Source: Natronoflexus pectinivorans (GTDB lineage Bacteria > Bacteroidota > Bacteroidia > Bacteroidales > Marinilabiliaceae). From it: a stretch of 64,000 bases of DNA. This document shows, one piece after another, positions 8,512 through 18,092 of the stretch. A program made the position numbers and the translations under genes. The notes under the pieces are model-generated. The model was not told the origin of the DNA and searched no databases. It saw only the letters and a program-made list of their open reading frames with translations. How positions within the stretch are numbered: the stretch's first letter is position 1; each line of letters starts with the position of its first letter. The stretch covers positions 1-64,000 of the forward strand of contig NZ_SLWK01000006.1 of the NCBI RefSeq assembly GCF_004345615.1, given 5' to 3'.

Positions 8512-10044
8512 ATGAATCAAACAGATGTTCGGGTAAGGTTTGCTCCAAGTCCAACAGGGCCTCTTCATATCGGAGGAGTTCGTACTGCCCTGTTTAACTA
8601 TCTTTTTGCACGCAAGCACGGCGGAAAATTTATACTTAGAATTGAGGATACAGACAGTACCCGGTTTGTGCCTGGCGCGGAAGAGTATATCAATGAGTCG
8701 TTAAGCTGGTTGGGTTTAAAAATTGATGAAGGCGTTCGTGAAGGAGGGGAATATGGACCTTATAAACAATCGGAACGGAGAGATATATACCGGCAATATG
8801 CACAACAGCTAATTGATAGTGGCTGGGCATATTATGCCTTTGATACACCCGAAGAACTTGATTCATTAAGAAGCCAATATGAGGCTGATAAAAAAACATT
8901 TGCATACGATGTAAACAACCGTTCGGGGCTAAATAATTCTTTAAAATTAGGAGCCCAAGAGACCCTGAAAAGGATAGAGGCAGGAGAGCCATATGTGATC
9001 CGTTTCAAGATGCCTGAGAATGTAGATGTGTCGGTAAAGGATATTGTACGTGGTCAGGTAACCTTTAATACAAGTACGTTGGATGATAAAGTCTTGTTTA
9101 AGTCTGCCGATCAGCTGCCAACATATCATCTGGCCAACGTCACCGACGATCATTTAATGAAAATTACCCATGTAATCAGAGGAGAGGAATGGCTGCCTTC
9201 GTTGCCGTTGCATGTTATGTTATATCGGGCATTTGGCTGGGATAAAACCATGCCTGAATTTGCTCATTTGCCACTGATTTTAAAACCCAGCGGGAAAGGC
9301 AAGCTGAGTAAGAGAGATGGGGATAAGGAAGGCTTTCCGGTTTTTCCATTGGAATATATTTCTCCAGATGGTGATGTTTCGGCGGGATATCGGGAGTCGG
9401 GTTATTTTCCGGAGGCTGTTAATAACCTGCTTGTTTTATTGGGATGGAATCCCGGAACGGAGCAGGAATTATTTTCCATTGATGAGTTGATTAACTTGTT
9501 TACCCTCGAAAGGGTAAACAAATCCGGCGCCAGATTCGATCCGGATAAAGCTAAATGGTTCAATCATCAATACCTGATTAAAAAGTCAGATACAGAATTG
9601 GCAAGCCTCTATAAAACTGTTTTGGCCGATAAAGGTATTGAAGCAGACAAGGATTTTTTAGAAAGAATCGTCGGTCTTGTAAAAGAACGGGTGAATTTTG
9701 TTGAAGAGTTATGGGAACAAACCTGGTTCTTCTTTCAGAAACCGCAGGGATATGATGAGAAGGTGGTGAAAAAACGCTGGAAAGGCGACGTTCCCGCATT
9801 TATCCTCAAACTAGCCTATTTGTTTGACTCTTCAGAGTTTTGGGATGCTGAACCTTTAAAAGAGATGGTTTCGGCAGAGATTAACAAGCAGGAGCAGAAC
9901 TTTGGGAATGTGATGAATGCACTGCGTCTTGCGTTAGTAGGAGGGGCTTTTGGTCCTGATCTTTTTACCATCATTGAAATTCTGGGAAAAAAGGAGTGTG
10001 CAGAAAGAATAAAACTGGCTGTTGAAACTTTGGGGTCACATTAG
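8512..10044 (+). CDS. gltX: Glutamate--tRNA ligase
   Basis: Charges tRNA-Glu with glutamate in the cytoplasm. The 510-aa protein starts [20 protein letters not shown]; the class I HIGH-type motif is at about residues 17-22 (PLHIGG) and the KMSKS-type motif is KLSKR at 264-268. RIEDTD (43-48) and [10 protein letters not shown] are family landmarks of the Rossmann core. The C-terminal half has the helical anticodon-binding region. Length is normal for bacterial GltX. It stands alone between a divergent CotH gene and the SLBB gene that begins 89 bp downstream. Confidence 0.98.
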   Translation: MNQTDVRVRFAPSPTGPLHIGGVRTALFNYLFARKHGGKFILRIEDTDSTRFVPGAEEYINESLSWLGLKIDEGVREGGEYGPYKQSERRDIYRQYAQQLIDSGWAYYAFDTPEELDSLRSQYEADKKTFAYDVNNRSGLNNSLKLGAQETLKRIEAGEPYVIRFKMPENVDVSVKDIVRGQVTFNTSTLDDKVLFKSADQLPTYHLANVTDDHLMKITHVIRGEEWLPSLPLHVMLYRAFGWDKTMPEFAHLPLILKPSGKGKLSKRDGDKEGFPVFPLEYISPDGDVSAGYRESGYFPEAVNNLLVLLGWNPGTEQELFSIDELINLFTLERVNKSGARFDPDKAKWFNHQYLIKKSDTELASLYKTVLADKGIEADKDFLERIVGLVKERVNFVEELWEQTWFFFQKPQGYDEKVVKKRWKGDVPAFILKLAYLFDSSEFWDAEPLKEMVSAEINKQEQNFGNVMNALRLALVGGAFGPDLFTIIEILGKKECAERIKLAVETLGSH

Positions 10045-10133
10045 GTTATATTGCGGAATTCTTTGGCAATTTTTTATGAAAAATTGCGTTTTTGATTTTG
10101 GCATGCATTTTCTCTTAAAAACCATTTTTTGAT

Positions 10134-12557
10134 ATGTATAGAATCTTACTTTTTGTTGTTTTGCTTTTTATAGGGATGAATTACGTGGAAGCACAACAAA
10201 TAGACCCTGCTTCGGTTGATGTCTCTGCGTTAAGTGATGCACAGGTTCAACGCTTGTTGGACGAAATGCAACGTCGAGGGCTAACTGAAGAACAGGCGCT
10301 TGCTCTCGCACGCTCACAAGGGGTTCCCGAATCTCAGATATCCATGTTGCGTCAACGCATCAGAACAATGGGAGCGGGATCAATCTCCGATGAACGGATG
10401 AAAACCAGAGAGTCGATGGCCATGGAGGACTTTGCTTTGGGCTTTGATCAGCAACCTGTTATTTATTCAAAGAAAGCATTTTTTGTCCCTTCGGAGCAGG
10501 AAACAAGATTGTTTGGATTTCATTTTTTTAACAGCGATAACCTTACATTTGAGCCGGGAATTAACTACCCAGTTACAAGAAAATATCTTGTAGGGCCGGG
10601 TGATCAGTTTATCATTGACGTATATGGAGTTTCCGAGATGACCTACTTCCTCTTTGTGGACAGATCCGGAAACATTACCATTCCTAATGTTGGTCCGATA
10701 CCTGTGGGTGGTTTTACCCTTGAGGAGGCTGAAGAGCGAATATTCAGACGACTATCAAGGATTTACCGGGATATGGTGGCAGACGAACCACGTACGTTCG
10801 TAAATATCCAGTTAGGTCAAATTAAACCCATTACCGTTAATGTTGTGGGAGAGGTTTTCGCACCGGGAACTTTTACATTGCCGGGAGCATCCACCGCTTT
10901 TAATGCTTTATATCTGGCCGGCGGTCCCAACCTGAGAGGATCGTTCAGAGAGATCAGAGTCATCAGAGAAGGAGAGGTGCTTCAAAAAATTGATGTTTAT
11001 GATTACCTGATAAATGGTAACAGCGAAGTTAACGTCCATTTGATGGACGGTGATATCATTATGGTTCCCACAGTTCGCAACCGGGTTCGTATAGGAGGAC
11101 ATCTCATTAGAACCGGCTTGTTTGAAACCCTGGAGGGTGAAAGCATTGATGAGTTGATTAAATACGCCGGTGGGTTTGATGAAAAGGCTTATAACCGAAG
11201 GATAGAATTACATCGAAATACAGGCAGAGAGCTTGAAGTGCGGGATGTATTTGCAGATCAATACGATGATTTTTATGCGCAGAATGGCGACAGTCTTTAT
11301 GTTGGAGCTATTTTATCCCGATTTGCAAACAGGGTGGCCATTGACGGTGCCGTGTTTCGTCCGGGTACCTATGAACTGACAAGAGACTTAACCTTAAGTC
11401 AGTTGATTGAACGTGCTGATGGCCTCAGGGAAGATGCTTTCATGGAACGGGGCATGATATTGCGACTCAACGAGAATTTGAGTTATACCAATGTAGCCTT
11501 TGATTTGAAGGCTGTAATCAATGGTGATAAAGATATTGAACTGCGCAGGGAGGATGTGGTTACCATCTCTTCAATTGATGAAATGCGGGAACAACGTTCC
11601 ATTAGGGTGTTTGGTGAAGTACAGAGACCCGGTCGATTGGATTTCCGTGAGGCTTTGACACTTGGCGACGCGATCGCACTTGCCGGTGGTTTAAGAGAAT
11701 CTGCATCTGAGAGCTATGTTGAGGTTATGCGCCGTTTATCCTATACAGAGGCTTCTTCAACCTCCGAAAGAACCGGACACCTGTTTCAGTTTACCATTCC
11801 ACGTTCGCTGACTCTCCATAATGATGATGCATCTTTTATGCTGCAACCATACGATCAGATTTTTATTCGTAGAGCACCCGGATTTGTTCAGGAGTCCAGT
11901 ATCAGAATTTCCGGAGAAATTATGTATGCAGGGGAATATGCGCTTGTGAGCCGAAATGAGAGGCTTTCGGATGTCATCCGAAGAGCCGGAGGTTTAACCC
12001 CTGAGGCTTATTTACCCGGAGCCATGCTGACCCGTGAACGGAGAAAGGGAAAAGCAGATGCATTGACTCAATCTCTTGAGCAGTCGGATGAAAGGGTCTC
12101 CTTTAGTGGTTTGGACTTTAGCGTTATCGGAATTGATTTGGAAGCAGCATTGCGACGACCTGGTAGTCGCGATGATATTTATCTTCAGGATGGTGACGAA
12201 CTGGTTGTGCCCCGCAGATTACAAACTGTGCAGGTTGAGGGAGAAGTGCTCAACCCAATCAGCATGCCATACATTGAAGGAAAAGGTCTGCGGTACTACA
12301 TTGACCAGAGTGGGGGCTTTGGGTTGCGGGCTAAAAGAAGAAAGGCCTATGTCATCTATCCCAATGGCACGGCTGCCGCAACCAGAAATTATGTTTTGTT
12401 TAGTTCTTACCCAACCGTTATGCCGGGTAGCCAAATTGTGATTCCTCAGAAACCACCACGTACGCCGATTCCTGCAACAGGTTGGATTGCAATAGGTAGT
12501 GGAGTATCGTCGTTGGCATTGACCATTGTGACTGTGATAAATCAGATTGGGAATTGA
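10134..12557 (+). CDS. Polysaccharide export outer-membrane protein with multiple SLBB domains (copy 1)
   Basis: An 807-aa Wza-related exporter for capsule or exopolysaccharide. A signal peptide (1-20, cleaved near VEA/QQ) is followed by a short helical segment (about 28-82) rich in Gln and Arg. The poly-export domain begins at about 152 (YLVGPGDQFIIDVYG) and is followed by at least five SLBB-type repeats, each with a VxGEVxxPGxF-like start (VVGEVFAPGTF, IDGAVFRPGTY, VFGEVQRPGRL, ISGEIMYAGEY, VEGEVLNPISM). A hydrophobic helix at the C-terminus (about 783-803) may anchor it. No lipobox cysteine is visible. Multi-SLBB proteins of this size are larger than Wza and common in Bacteroidota. It is the first gene of the export locus and is paralogous to the next gene. 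Confidence 0.93.
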   Translation: MYRILLFVVLLFIGMNYVEAQQIDPASVDVSALSDAQVQRLLDEMQRRGLTEEQALALARSQGVPESQISMLRQRIRTMGAGSISDERMKTRESMAMEDFALGFDQQPVIYSKKAFFVPSEQETRLFGFHFFNSDNLTFEPGINYPVTRKYLVGPGDQFIIDVYGVSEMTYFLFVDRSGNITIPNVGPIPVGGFTLEEAEERIFRRLSRIYRDMVADEPRTFVNIQLGQIKPITVNVVGEVFAPGTFTLPGASTAFNALYLAGGPNLRGSFREIRVIREGEVLQKIDVYDYLINGNSEVNVHLMDGDIIMVPTVRNRVRIGGHLIRTGLFETLEGESIDELIKYAGGFDEKAYNRRIELHRNTGRELEVRDVFADQYDDFYAQNGDSLYVGAILSRFANRVAIDGAVFRPGTYELTRDLTLSQLIERADGLREDAFMERGMILRLNENLSYTNVAFDLKAVINGDKDIELRREDVVTISSIDEMREQRSIRVFGEVQRPGRLDFREALTLGDAIALAGGLRESASESYVEVMRRLSYTEASSTSERTGHLFQFTIPRSLTLHNDDASFMLQPYDQIFIRRAPGFVQESSIRISGEIMYAGEYALVSRNERLSDVIRRAGGLTPEAYLPGAMLTRERRKGKADALTQSLEQSDERVSFSGLDFSVIGIDLEAALRRPGSRDDIYLQDGDELVVPRRLQTVQVEGEVLNPISMPYIEGKGLRYYIDQSGGFGLRAKRRKAYVIYPNGTAAATRNYVLFSSYPTVMPGSQIVIPQKPPRTPIPATGWIAIGSGVSSLALTIVTVINQIGN

Positions 12558-12914
12558 TTGTTTTTGTTGATGAACGGTTTCCTTTTTTGGGCATTTTATG
12601 GTAACTTCGCAGCCGTTTTTGTGTGACTCACAATACCGGAGGTGTGTTTAATCGGGAAATGTTATTTCTTGTAATGTGTTGAATGTTATTGTTTTGATTA
12701 GATTAGAATGCTTCTGTCCTATAGCATTGGGTAGAATTTGGGGAATAAATGCCTAGTTCTATTATAAACCAATTTGCTGAAGCTTTGTTTTTTCGTTTCG
12801 TTGTTATCTTCATTTGACGTTTTTTAGTGTTTCTGCAAATAACGCGGTAATCATTATAAAGGTTTACCATTCTGCGTACTTGATCAATCAAATTTCTGTA
12901 TTAAAATATAATCT
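12558..12914. other. Intergenic region between SLBB paralogues
   Basis: This 357-bp AT-rich stretch separates the two export genes. I see no gene, terminator, RNA gene or clear promoter in it. Confidence 0.6.
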
Positions 12915-15389
12915 ATGTTGCGTATATTTTTTAGGACTTCCAAAAGTAGTCTGACCATCTTTTCTTTTGTGCTATTTACGATGCTTTCAGGATTAACATC
13001 GGAATCTGTTGCCGCTCAATCAGGGCTTAATATGCATGATTTATCAGGTGTAAGATCACAGGATATCAGCGATGCCCAATTGCGATCTTTTATTGCACGA
13101 GGCGAAGCTCAGGGCATTTCCCCCGAGCAGGCTATGATGATGGCGCGGGAGCGAGGGATGCCTGCATCGGTGGTGCAGGAGTTAATGGCCAGAGTACGCA
13201 CCATGCAGGGCACTACACAGGAGCAACCGGCATTACGGGCACGGGAAAGAGTGGAAACTGATGAGTCAGGATTGTTTGATCAGGACTTATGGAGCATGGT
13301 ACATAGAGATGTGAGTGATAAACCTGAGATTTTTGGAGCCAGAATCTTCAAAAGAGGAATGCTCAGTTTCGAACCCTCCATGCACGTGCCAACTCCGGTA
13401 AATTACCGTCTTGGGCCGGGCGATGAACTGGTTATTGATATCTGGGGAGCAGCGACAAATTTTTATCAGCTCGAAGTTTCAAGCGAGGGAACTATTTCCA
13501 TAGATAATTTGGGTCCGTTGTACGTTCATGGATTAACCATACAAGAAGCAGAACAGCGAATAATGGACAAGCTAAAGCAGATATATCGTGGCTTACGTCC
13601 GGGAGACTCAGGTCAAAATACATTTGCACGCATCAGTCTTGGCAGGGTTAGAAGCATTCAGGTGGCCTTAATGGGAGAGGTCAATGCACCGGGTAATTAC
13701 ACTGTATCATCTCTTGCCACCGTATTTAATGCTTTGTATAAGGCAGGTGGTCCAAACATGATAGGCTCTTTCAGAAATGTTGAGGTCATAAGAGAAAACC
13801 GACAGGTGGCGGTTCTGGATGTTTATGACTTCCTTATTAGTGGAGACCAGAGCCAAAACATCCGCTTGCAGGATCAGGATATCGTACGTGTGGGAACTTA
13901 TGCCAACCGCATTGAAATGAAAGGTGAAGTTAAACGCCCGGGACTTTATGAAGTCAAAATTGGCGAGACTTTGGCTCAATTAATTAATTATGCAGGCAGT
14001 TTTACCGACTCTGCCTATATGAGGCAGATACGAATTCATCGCAATACTGAAACTGAAAGAGAAATCTTAAGTGTAAATCGTGAGCGATATGAAAACTTTA
14101 CCATGCGCAACGGCGACGTTGTGATTGTTGATCAGATTCTAGACAGATTTTCAAATAGGGTCTCCATTTCCGGAGCCGTATGGCGTCCGGGAGAATATGA
14201 AATAGGTGAAGAGGGATTAATGCTTTCTGAATTGCTTCAGAAAGCAGAGGGGGTGAAACCCGATGCTTTTCGATCCAGAGCCATCATCAATCGGCTGACC
14301 GACAATTTTGATTTCACCATTCTGGCATTTAATGTGGACAATGTATTGAACAATCCTGATGCTTTTGACATCTCCCTTCAAAACGAGGATGAGGTGATCA
14401 TTAAAGACATTCACGAAATGCGGGAAGGTAGGAATGTGGTGATCAGGGGGGCCGTTCAGACTCCAAACACATATGATTTTCGTGAAGGGATGACGCTGGA
14501 AGATCTCATTCTGGTGGCAAACGGATTCACATCAGCCGCATCGGAGGCGCGTATTGAAGTAAACAGAAGAGTGATTGGTGAAGCAGCGCCTTTGCAGAGA
14601 GGGCACCAATTGGCAGAAACTTTTATTTTTGCTGTTGATCGGGATTTGAACATCCGAAGCGAGGCAGCCTCCTTTGAATTAAAGCCCTTTGACCAGATTT
14701 TTGTCAGGGCACGACCCGATTACCGTGAGCAGGTGACCATCAACGTTGAGGGGGAAGTTTTATATCCCGGTGAATATGTGCTGACCAGCAGAAATGAGCG
14801 CATTTCTGATTTAATACAGCGAGCAGGGGGACTTACACATGAAGCATTCGTGCCAGGCGCTACTTTGATGCGTCAGACCATTGAACTGGAGCGCGTAGAA
14901 GTTGAAATTGAAGGTGGCGCTGATGACGTGATTGAACTTGAAAATGTAACCGAGAGGTATATCGGAATTGATCTGACCAGAATACTTGCCAATCCAGGAA
15001 CAGCCGATGATCTGTTCCTGCGTAGTGGGGATGTGATCAGAATTCCTTCGGAACTTCAAACCGTAAGCGTTCGTGGAGGGGTTCTTCGAGAGTCTGAAAT
15101 CAGGTACAGAGATGGGCGTAACCTAAACTATTATATTAACCGATCGGGTGGTTTTGCAGAAAACGCACGCAAACGACATGCTTATGTCGTTTATGCCAAT
15201 GGAGATGTTGCTGCAAGAAGAAACTTTATATTCTTCAGATCCAACCCGGAAGTCACTCCAGGAGCAGAAATCATTATCCCACAAAAAGAGGAACGCCCAA
15301 GATTAACGCCTGGAGAAAGAATTTCCATCATGTCATCGGTGGTATCCATGACGGCGGTGGTGATTACGGCGATGACGAGGGTTTGGTAG
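12915..15389 (+). CDS. Polysaccharide export outer-membrane protein with multiple SLBB domains (copy 2)
   Basis: An 824-aa paralogue of the preceding gene with the same layout: signal peptide (cleavage near VAAQS, about 35), helical segment with the shared pattern of DAQL...GISPEQA...ARERGMP...VRTM, poly-export domain from about 164 (YRLGPGDELVIDIWG), then repeated SLBB units (ALMGEVNAPGNY, MKGEVKRPGLY, ISGAVWRPGEY, IRGAVQTPNTY, VEGEVLYPGEY) and a C-terminal hydrophobic helix (about 800-822). It likely forms an export channel in or near the outer membrane and cooperates with a Wzz-type protein. Two paralogues in one locus match the two polymerase/flippase sets downstream, suggesting one exporter per polymer; pairing cannot be assigned from sequence. 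Confidence 0.93.
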   Translation: MLRIFFRTSKSSLTIFSFVLFTMLSGLTSESVAAQSGLNMHDLSGVRSQDISDAQLRSFIARGEAQGISPEQAMMMARERGMPASVVQELMARVRTMQGTTQEQPALRARERVETDESGLFDQDLWSMVHRDVSDKPEIFGARIFKRGMLSFEPSMHVPTPVNYRLGPGDELVIDIWGAATNFYQLEVSSEGTISIDNLGPLYVHGLTIQEAEQRIMDKLKQIYRGLRPGDSGQNTFARISLGRVRSIQVALMGEVNAPGNYTVSSLATVFNALYKAGGPNMIGSFRNVEVIRENRQVAVLDVYDFLISGDQSQNIRLQDQDIVRVGTYANRIEMKGEVKRPGLYEVKIGETLAQLINYAGSFTDSAYMRQIRIHRNTETEREILSVNRERYENFTMRNGDVVIVDQILDRFSNRVSISGAVWRPGEYEIGEEGLMLSELLQKAEGVKPDAFRSRAIINRLTDNFDFTILAFNVDNVLNNPDAFDISLQNEDEVIIKDIHEMREGRNVVIRGAVQTPNTYDFREGMTLEDLILVANGFTSAASEARIEVNRRVIGEAAPLQRGHQLAETFIFAVDRDLNIRSEAASFELKPFDQIFVRARPDYREQVTINVEGEVLYPGEYVLTSRNERISDLIQRAGGLTHEAFVPGATLMRQTIELERVEVEIEGGADDVIELENVTERYIGIDLTRILANPGTADDLFLRSGDVIRIPSELQTVSVRGGVLRESEIRYRDGRNLNYYINRSGGFAENARKRHAYVVYANGDVAARRNFIFFRSNPEVTPGAEIIIPQKEERPRLTPGERISIMSSVVSMTAVVITAMTRVW

Positions 15390-15397
15390 GTTTTGAT

Positions 15398-15435
15398 AGG
15401 AGACAGGAGACCGAAGATCGGAGACCGGAAACCTG
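15398..15435 (+). repeat. Dispersed GA-rich repeat, copy 2
   Basis: Contains GATCGGAGACCGGAAACC directly after the stop codon of the second SLBB gene. It has the same core as copies at 1158, 19374 and 20185. Confidence 0.6.
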
Positions 15436-15530
15436 GATTTAGCAGAATTTCTTTTCTTTGGATGAAATGGAGGATGGATGATTTTAGGGTTTAGAGTTTA
15501 ATGTTTGAGGTTCAAGGTTTAAAGTTTAAA

Positions 15531-15551
15531 GTTCGAGGTTTAAGGTTGTGG
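15531..15551 (+). repeat. 21-bp direct repeat, left copy
   Basis: GTTCGAGGTT-T-AAGGTTGTGG. The same 21 bases with one change recur at 16971-16991, so the pair brackets the AlbA-type gene. The left copy sits at the end of a low-complexity stretch (about 15486-15547) made of GGTTTAA/GGTTCAA-like units. Confidence 0.75.
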
Positions 15552-15604
15552 CTTGCATTTATAACATTTGTTAATTTAGGATTAAAGTCCAACACCCATA
15601 ATTA

Positions 15605-16963
15605 ATGAAAAATATCCCCAAAATACATATTCCTGATAATGAAAGTGAAGTTGTTGAGTTTAAATCCACTTTCAATGATGAAGTCATCGCTTCTTTGGTG
15701 GCTTTTGCTAACACCAAGGGAGGGTCAGTATATATAGGGGTTACGGATGGAAGAGAGATAAAAGGTGTTGAGGTTGGAAAAGAAACCTTGGCTGTATGGG
15801 TAAATGAAGTTAAGAATAAAACAGCCCCCATAATTATTCCCGATATTGAAGAACTTTGCATTTCGGGTAAAACAGTGGTGCTACTTTCTGTTGATGAGTA
15901 CCCTTTAAAGCCCGTTTCATTTAAAGGGAGATATTTTAAACGAGTTAAAAACTCAAATCACATATTGACAGCCTCTGAAGTTGTTGATTTACATTTAAAA
16001 TCAATAAATACCAGTTGGGATGCAGTCATTGACCCTGTCCATGATTTAAATGATATTGATCTGGAGAAGGTTCAGACTGTAATTGAAAGTATGAAAGTCA
16101 ATAATTTAACGATCAACGAAGATCCTCTTTCGTTTTTATTTAAGTATGATTTGATACGGGGGCAGGACATTACCAATGCAGCTTATCTTTTATTTAAGAA
16201 TAAAGTTTCGGCATTTACTACGATAGAGATGGGACGATTTCAGGATGAAATCACAATAAAGGATTCCAGTAGAACCAAAGAGGATTTATTGAAAGAGATA
16301 GAGCAAGTACTGGATTTTGTAAAAAAGCACATCAATCGGGAAGTTATTATTACAGGAGAAGCCAGAAATATTCAAAAATGGCAATACCCAATGAATGCAA
16401 TTCGGGAAATAGTGATTAATATGATTATTCATCGCGATTATCGATTGTCTTCAGATTCTATCGTTAAGGTTTTTGATGACAGGATTGAGTTTTTTAATCC
16501 CGGTCGCTTGCCCGAAAATATTACAGTTGACGATTTGTTAAATAACAGGTATCGTTCAACACCCAGAAACAAGTTGATAGCTGATCTTTGTAAAGATATG
16601 GGTTTGATCGAGAAGTATGGGTCAGGAATACAAAGGGTAATGGCGAATTTTAAAGACGCAGACTTGCCTGCGCCCCGGTTTCAAAATATATCAGATGGTT
16701 TTATGGTAACCGTTTATAACGGAAAGGTCGTAGAAAAGGTCGTAGAAAAGGTCGTAGAAAAGGTCGTAGAAAAACTAAGTGATAGCCAACAAAAAATATT
16801 TATGATCATTGAAGGGAATCCATATGTAACTGCATTGGATATATCCTCTCAAATTGGAATGTCACATCGGAAAGTTCAGGAGAATATCGCAAAACTTAAA
16901 GAAAAAGGCCTGATTAATCGCATCGGCCCAGCTAAAGGCGGCCATTGGGAGGTGAAGGGTTGA
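15605..16963 (+). CDS. AlbA/Schlafen-domain ATP-binding putative regulator
   Basis: A 452-aa protein of the family often labelled RecG-like or ATP-binding transcriptional regulator. The AlbA_2 (Schlafen-type) nucleic-acid-binding domain covers about 12-125 (ESEVVEFKSTF, ALVAFANTKGGSVYIGV). A GHKL-type ATPase region follows at about 255-370 (AIREIVINMIIHRDY, IEFFNPGRLP, YGSGI). A linker of four KVVE units spans 374-390, and a C-terminal winged helix (about 395-450) probably binds DNA. Its DNA or RNA target is unknown. The gene interrupts the polysaccharide export region, is bracketed by 21-bp direct repeats, and has a broken paralogue at 19507-20175, all suggesting it is an accessory insertion rather than part of the pathway. 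Confidence 0.85.
   Translation: MKNIPKIHIPDNESEVVEFKSTFNDEVIASLVAFANTKGGSVYIGVTDGREIKGVEVGKETLAVWVNEVKNKTAPIIIPDIEELCISGKTVVLLSVDEYPLKPVSFKGRYFKRVKNSNHILTASEVVDLHLKSINTSWDAVIDPVHDLNDIDLEKVQTVIESMKVNNLTINEDPLSFLFKYDLIRGQDITNAAYLLFKNKVSAFTTIEMGRFQDEITIKDSSRTKEDLLKEIEQVLDFVKKHINREVIITGEARNIQKWQYPMNAIREIVINMIIHRDYRLSSDSIVKVFDDRIEFFNPGRLPENITVDDLLNNRYRSTPRNKLIADLCKDMGLIEKYGSGIQRVMANFKDADLPAPRFQNISDGFMVTVYNGKVVEKVVEKVVEKVVEKLSDSQQKIFMIIEGNPYVTALDISSQIGMSHRKVQENIAKLKEKGLINRIGPAKGGHWEVKG
16726..16773 (+). repeat. In-frame 12-bp tandem repeat (4 copies) in AlbA gene
   Basis: GGTCGTAGAAAA is repeated four times without change, encoding the VVEK linker between the ATPase region and the winged helix. 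The unit is a multiple of three, so copy-number changes alter linker length without a frameshift. Confidence 0.95.
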
Positions 16964-16970
16964 AGTTAAT

Positions 16971-16991
16971 GTTCGAGGTTCAAGGTTGTGG
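16971..16991 (+). repeat. 21-bp direct repeat, right copy
   Basis: GTTCGAGGTT-C-AAGGTTGTGG, eight bases after the stop of the AlbA gene. It differs from the left copy (15531-15551) at one base. Confidence 0.75.
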
Positions 16992-17031
16992 GGATGGTTG
17001 TAGTATTTTGATTATTTGAAGTTTAAATTTG

Positions 17032-17143
17032 TTTCACCCCCCGACCCCCCAAGGGGGGGAGGTTAAGAGAGATTCTTGTACATGAAAGTTTTTGAATAAA
17101 TAGAACTAGCTTGAAGTTGTTTTTGGGGGATTTAGGGGTGAAA
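17032..17143. repeat. ~112-bp palindromic element, copy A
   Basis: Begins TTTCACCCC and ends GGGGTGAAA, perfect 9-bp terminal inverted repeats. Inside are a CCCCCCAAGGGGGG block near the left end and GGGGGATTTAGGGG at the right end that can pair with the left arm. No coding potential. It is the first of four related elements on both sides of the DUF559 gene. Confidence 0.8.
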
Positions 17144-17216
17144 TACTTTCTGATTGAGAACTTTGTTGTTATTTTTTCTTAACCTTGAAAAATGAACTCT
17201 CGGAGTCATCTGATTT

Positions 17217-17603
17217 ATGTTTGAGACTGATAAACAAATGTATTTTGGAGCTAGTGTTTCTACGATTAATAAGGCTAAGGAATTACGTAAACGAATGACT
17301 AATTCTGAAACCTTATTGTGGAATCAATTAAAAGGCAAAAGAATTTGTAATGTTCGCTTCAGAAGACAGCATCCCATCGATATTTTTATTGCTGATTTTT
17401 TCTGCTACTCTGCTCTTCTTGTTGTTGAAGTAGATGGAGAAACACATAATTATCAAGAGAATTACGATATCAACAGAACTGCAGAATTGGAAAGATTTGG
17501 AGTTGAAGTGATTCGTTTTACGAATCAGGAGGTGGAAACTGATTTAGAGAAGGTATTGAATAAAATTGAGGAAAAGGTAAGTAACAGAATGAAATTATTA
17601 TAA
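17217..17603 (+). CDS. DUF559 endonuclease-like domain protein
   Basis: A 128-aa protein of the DUF559 family, related to very-short-patch-repair and restriction-type nucleases. Visible motifs: LRKRMTNSETLLWNQLKGKR near the N-terminus, then FRRQHPIDIFIADFFC and LLVVEVDGETH, which supply the D...E-V/D-x-D-G pattern of the PD-(D/E)XK fold, and VIRFTNQEV at the end. Function of these short stand-alone proteins is not established; a DNA nuclease role is inferred from the fold. It is flanked on both sides by short palindromic elements, as such genes often are in repeat-rich regions. Confidence 0.85.
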   Translation: MFETDKQMYFGASVSTINKAKELRKRMTNSETLLWNQLKGKRICNVRFRRQHPIDIFIADFFCYSALLVVEVDGETHNYQENYDINRTAELERFGVEVIRFTNQEVETDLEKVLNKIEEKVSNRMKLL

Positions 17604-17685
17604 ATGCTTAGAATTTCTTAATCGAAATAAGATTTAACTTCTAAGTCTGGTTGATATCAAGTGAATACAGGTTGAAACAGGTTTT

Positions 17686-17728
17686 CCCCTTCATAAGTCT
17701 CTTGATAAGGATTACCTTTATGAAGGGG
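17686..17728. repeat. 11-bp stem inverted repeat after DUF559 gene
   Basis: CCCCTTCATAA (17686-17696) pairs with TTATGAAGGGG (17718-17728) over a 21-nt loop and is followed by TTTT. It may terminate transcription, but the T run is short; it may also be a decayed piece of the neighbouring element family. Confidence 0.45.
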
Positions 17729-17759
17729 TTTTCACCCCATTCGGCTCCCCGAGAGTTGG

Positions 17760-17872
17760 TTTCACCCCCCGGCCCCCCAAGGGGGGAGGTTTAAGAGAGT
17801 TTTGAATTTAAGAGTTTTTGATTATATGGGATTTGCTAGATGCAGTCCCCCTTGGGGGATATAGGGGAGAAA
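17760..17872. repeat. ~112-bp palindromic element, copy B
   Basis: Same architecture as copy A: TTTCACCCCC with CCCCCCAAGGGGGG at the left, and CCCCCTTGGGGGATATAGGGG-AGAAA at the right, with one mismatch in the terminal repeat. A partial left end of another copy lies just upstream at about 17730-17758. Confidence 0.75.
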
Positions 17873-17946
17873 TTCATTTGTAATATGTAGATTCATTTGA
17901 AAATTAAGTTGGTTTCACCCCCCCCCCCCGGCTCCCCAAGAGATGG

Positions 17947-18058
17947 TTTCACCCCCCGGCCCCCCAAGGGGGGAGGTTTAAGAAGGTTTTGAATTTACGA
18001 GTTTTGATTATATGGGGTTTGCTTGATGCAGTCCCCCTTGGGGGATTTAGGGGTGAGA
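17947..18058. repeat. ~112-bp palindromic element, copy C
   Basis: Nearly identical to copy B through the internal sequence (GAATTTA, GATTATATGGG, TTGATGCAGT). It is preceded by a partial left end with an expanded C run (about 17913-17945), showing repeated insertion or slippage at this site. Confidence 0.75.
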
Positions 18059-18092
18059 TTCATTTTGATAAGAGTTGTAATATTTCGATTTG

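Noticed and set aside
17217-17603. Restriction-modification or defence island around the DUF559 and AlbA genes
   Set aside because: No methyltransferase, helicase or other defence partner is next to them; a single DUF559 and an AlbA regulator do not make a system.
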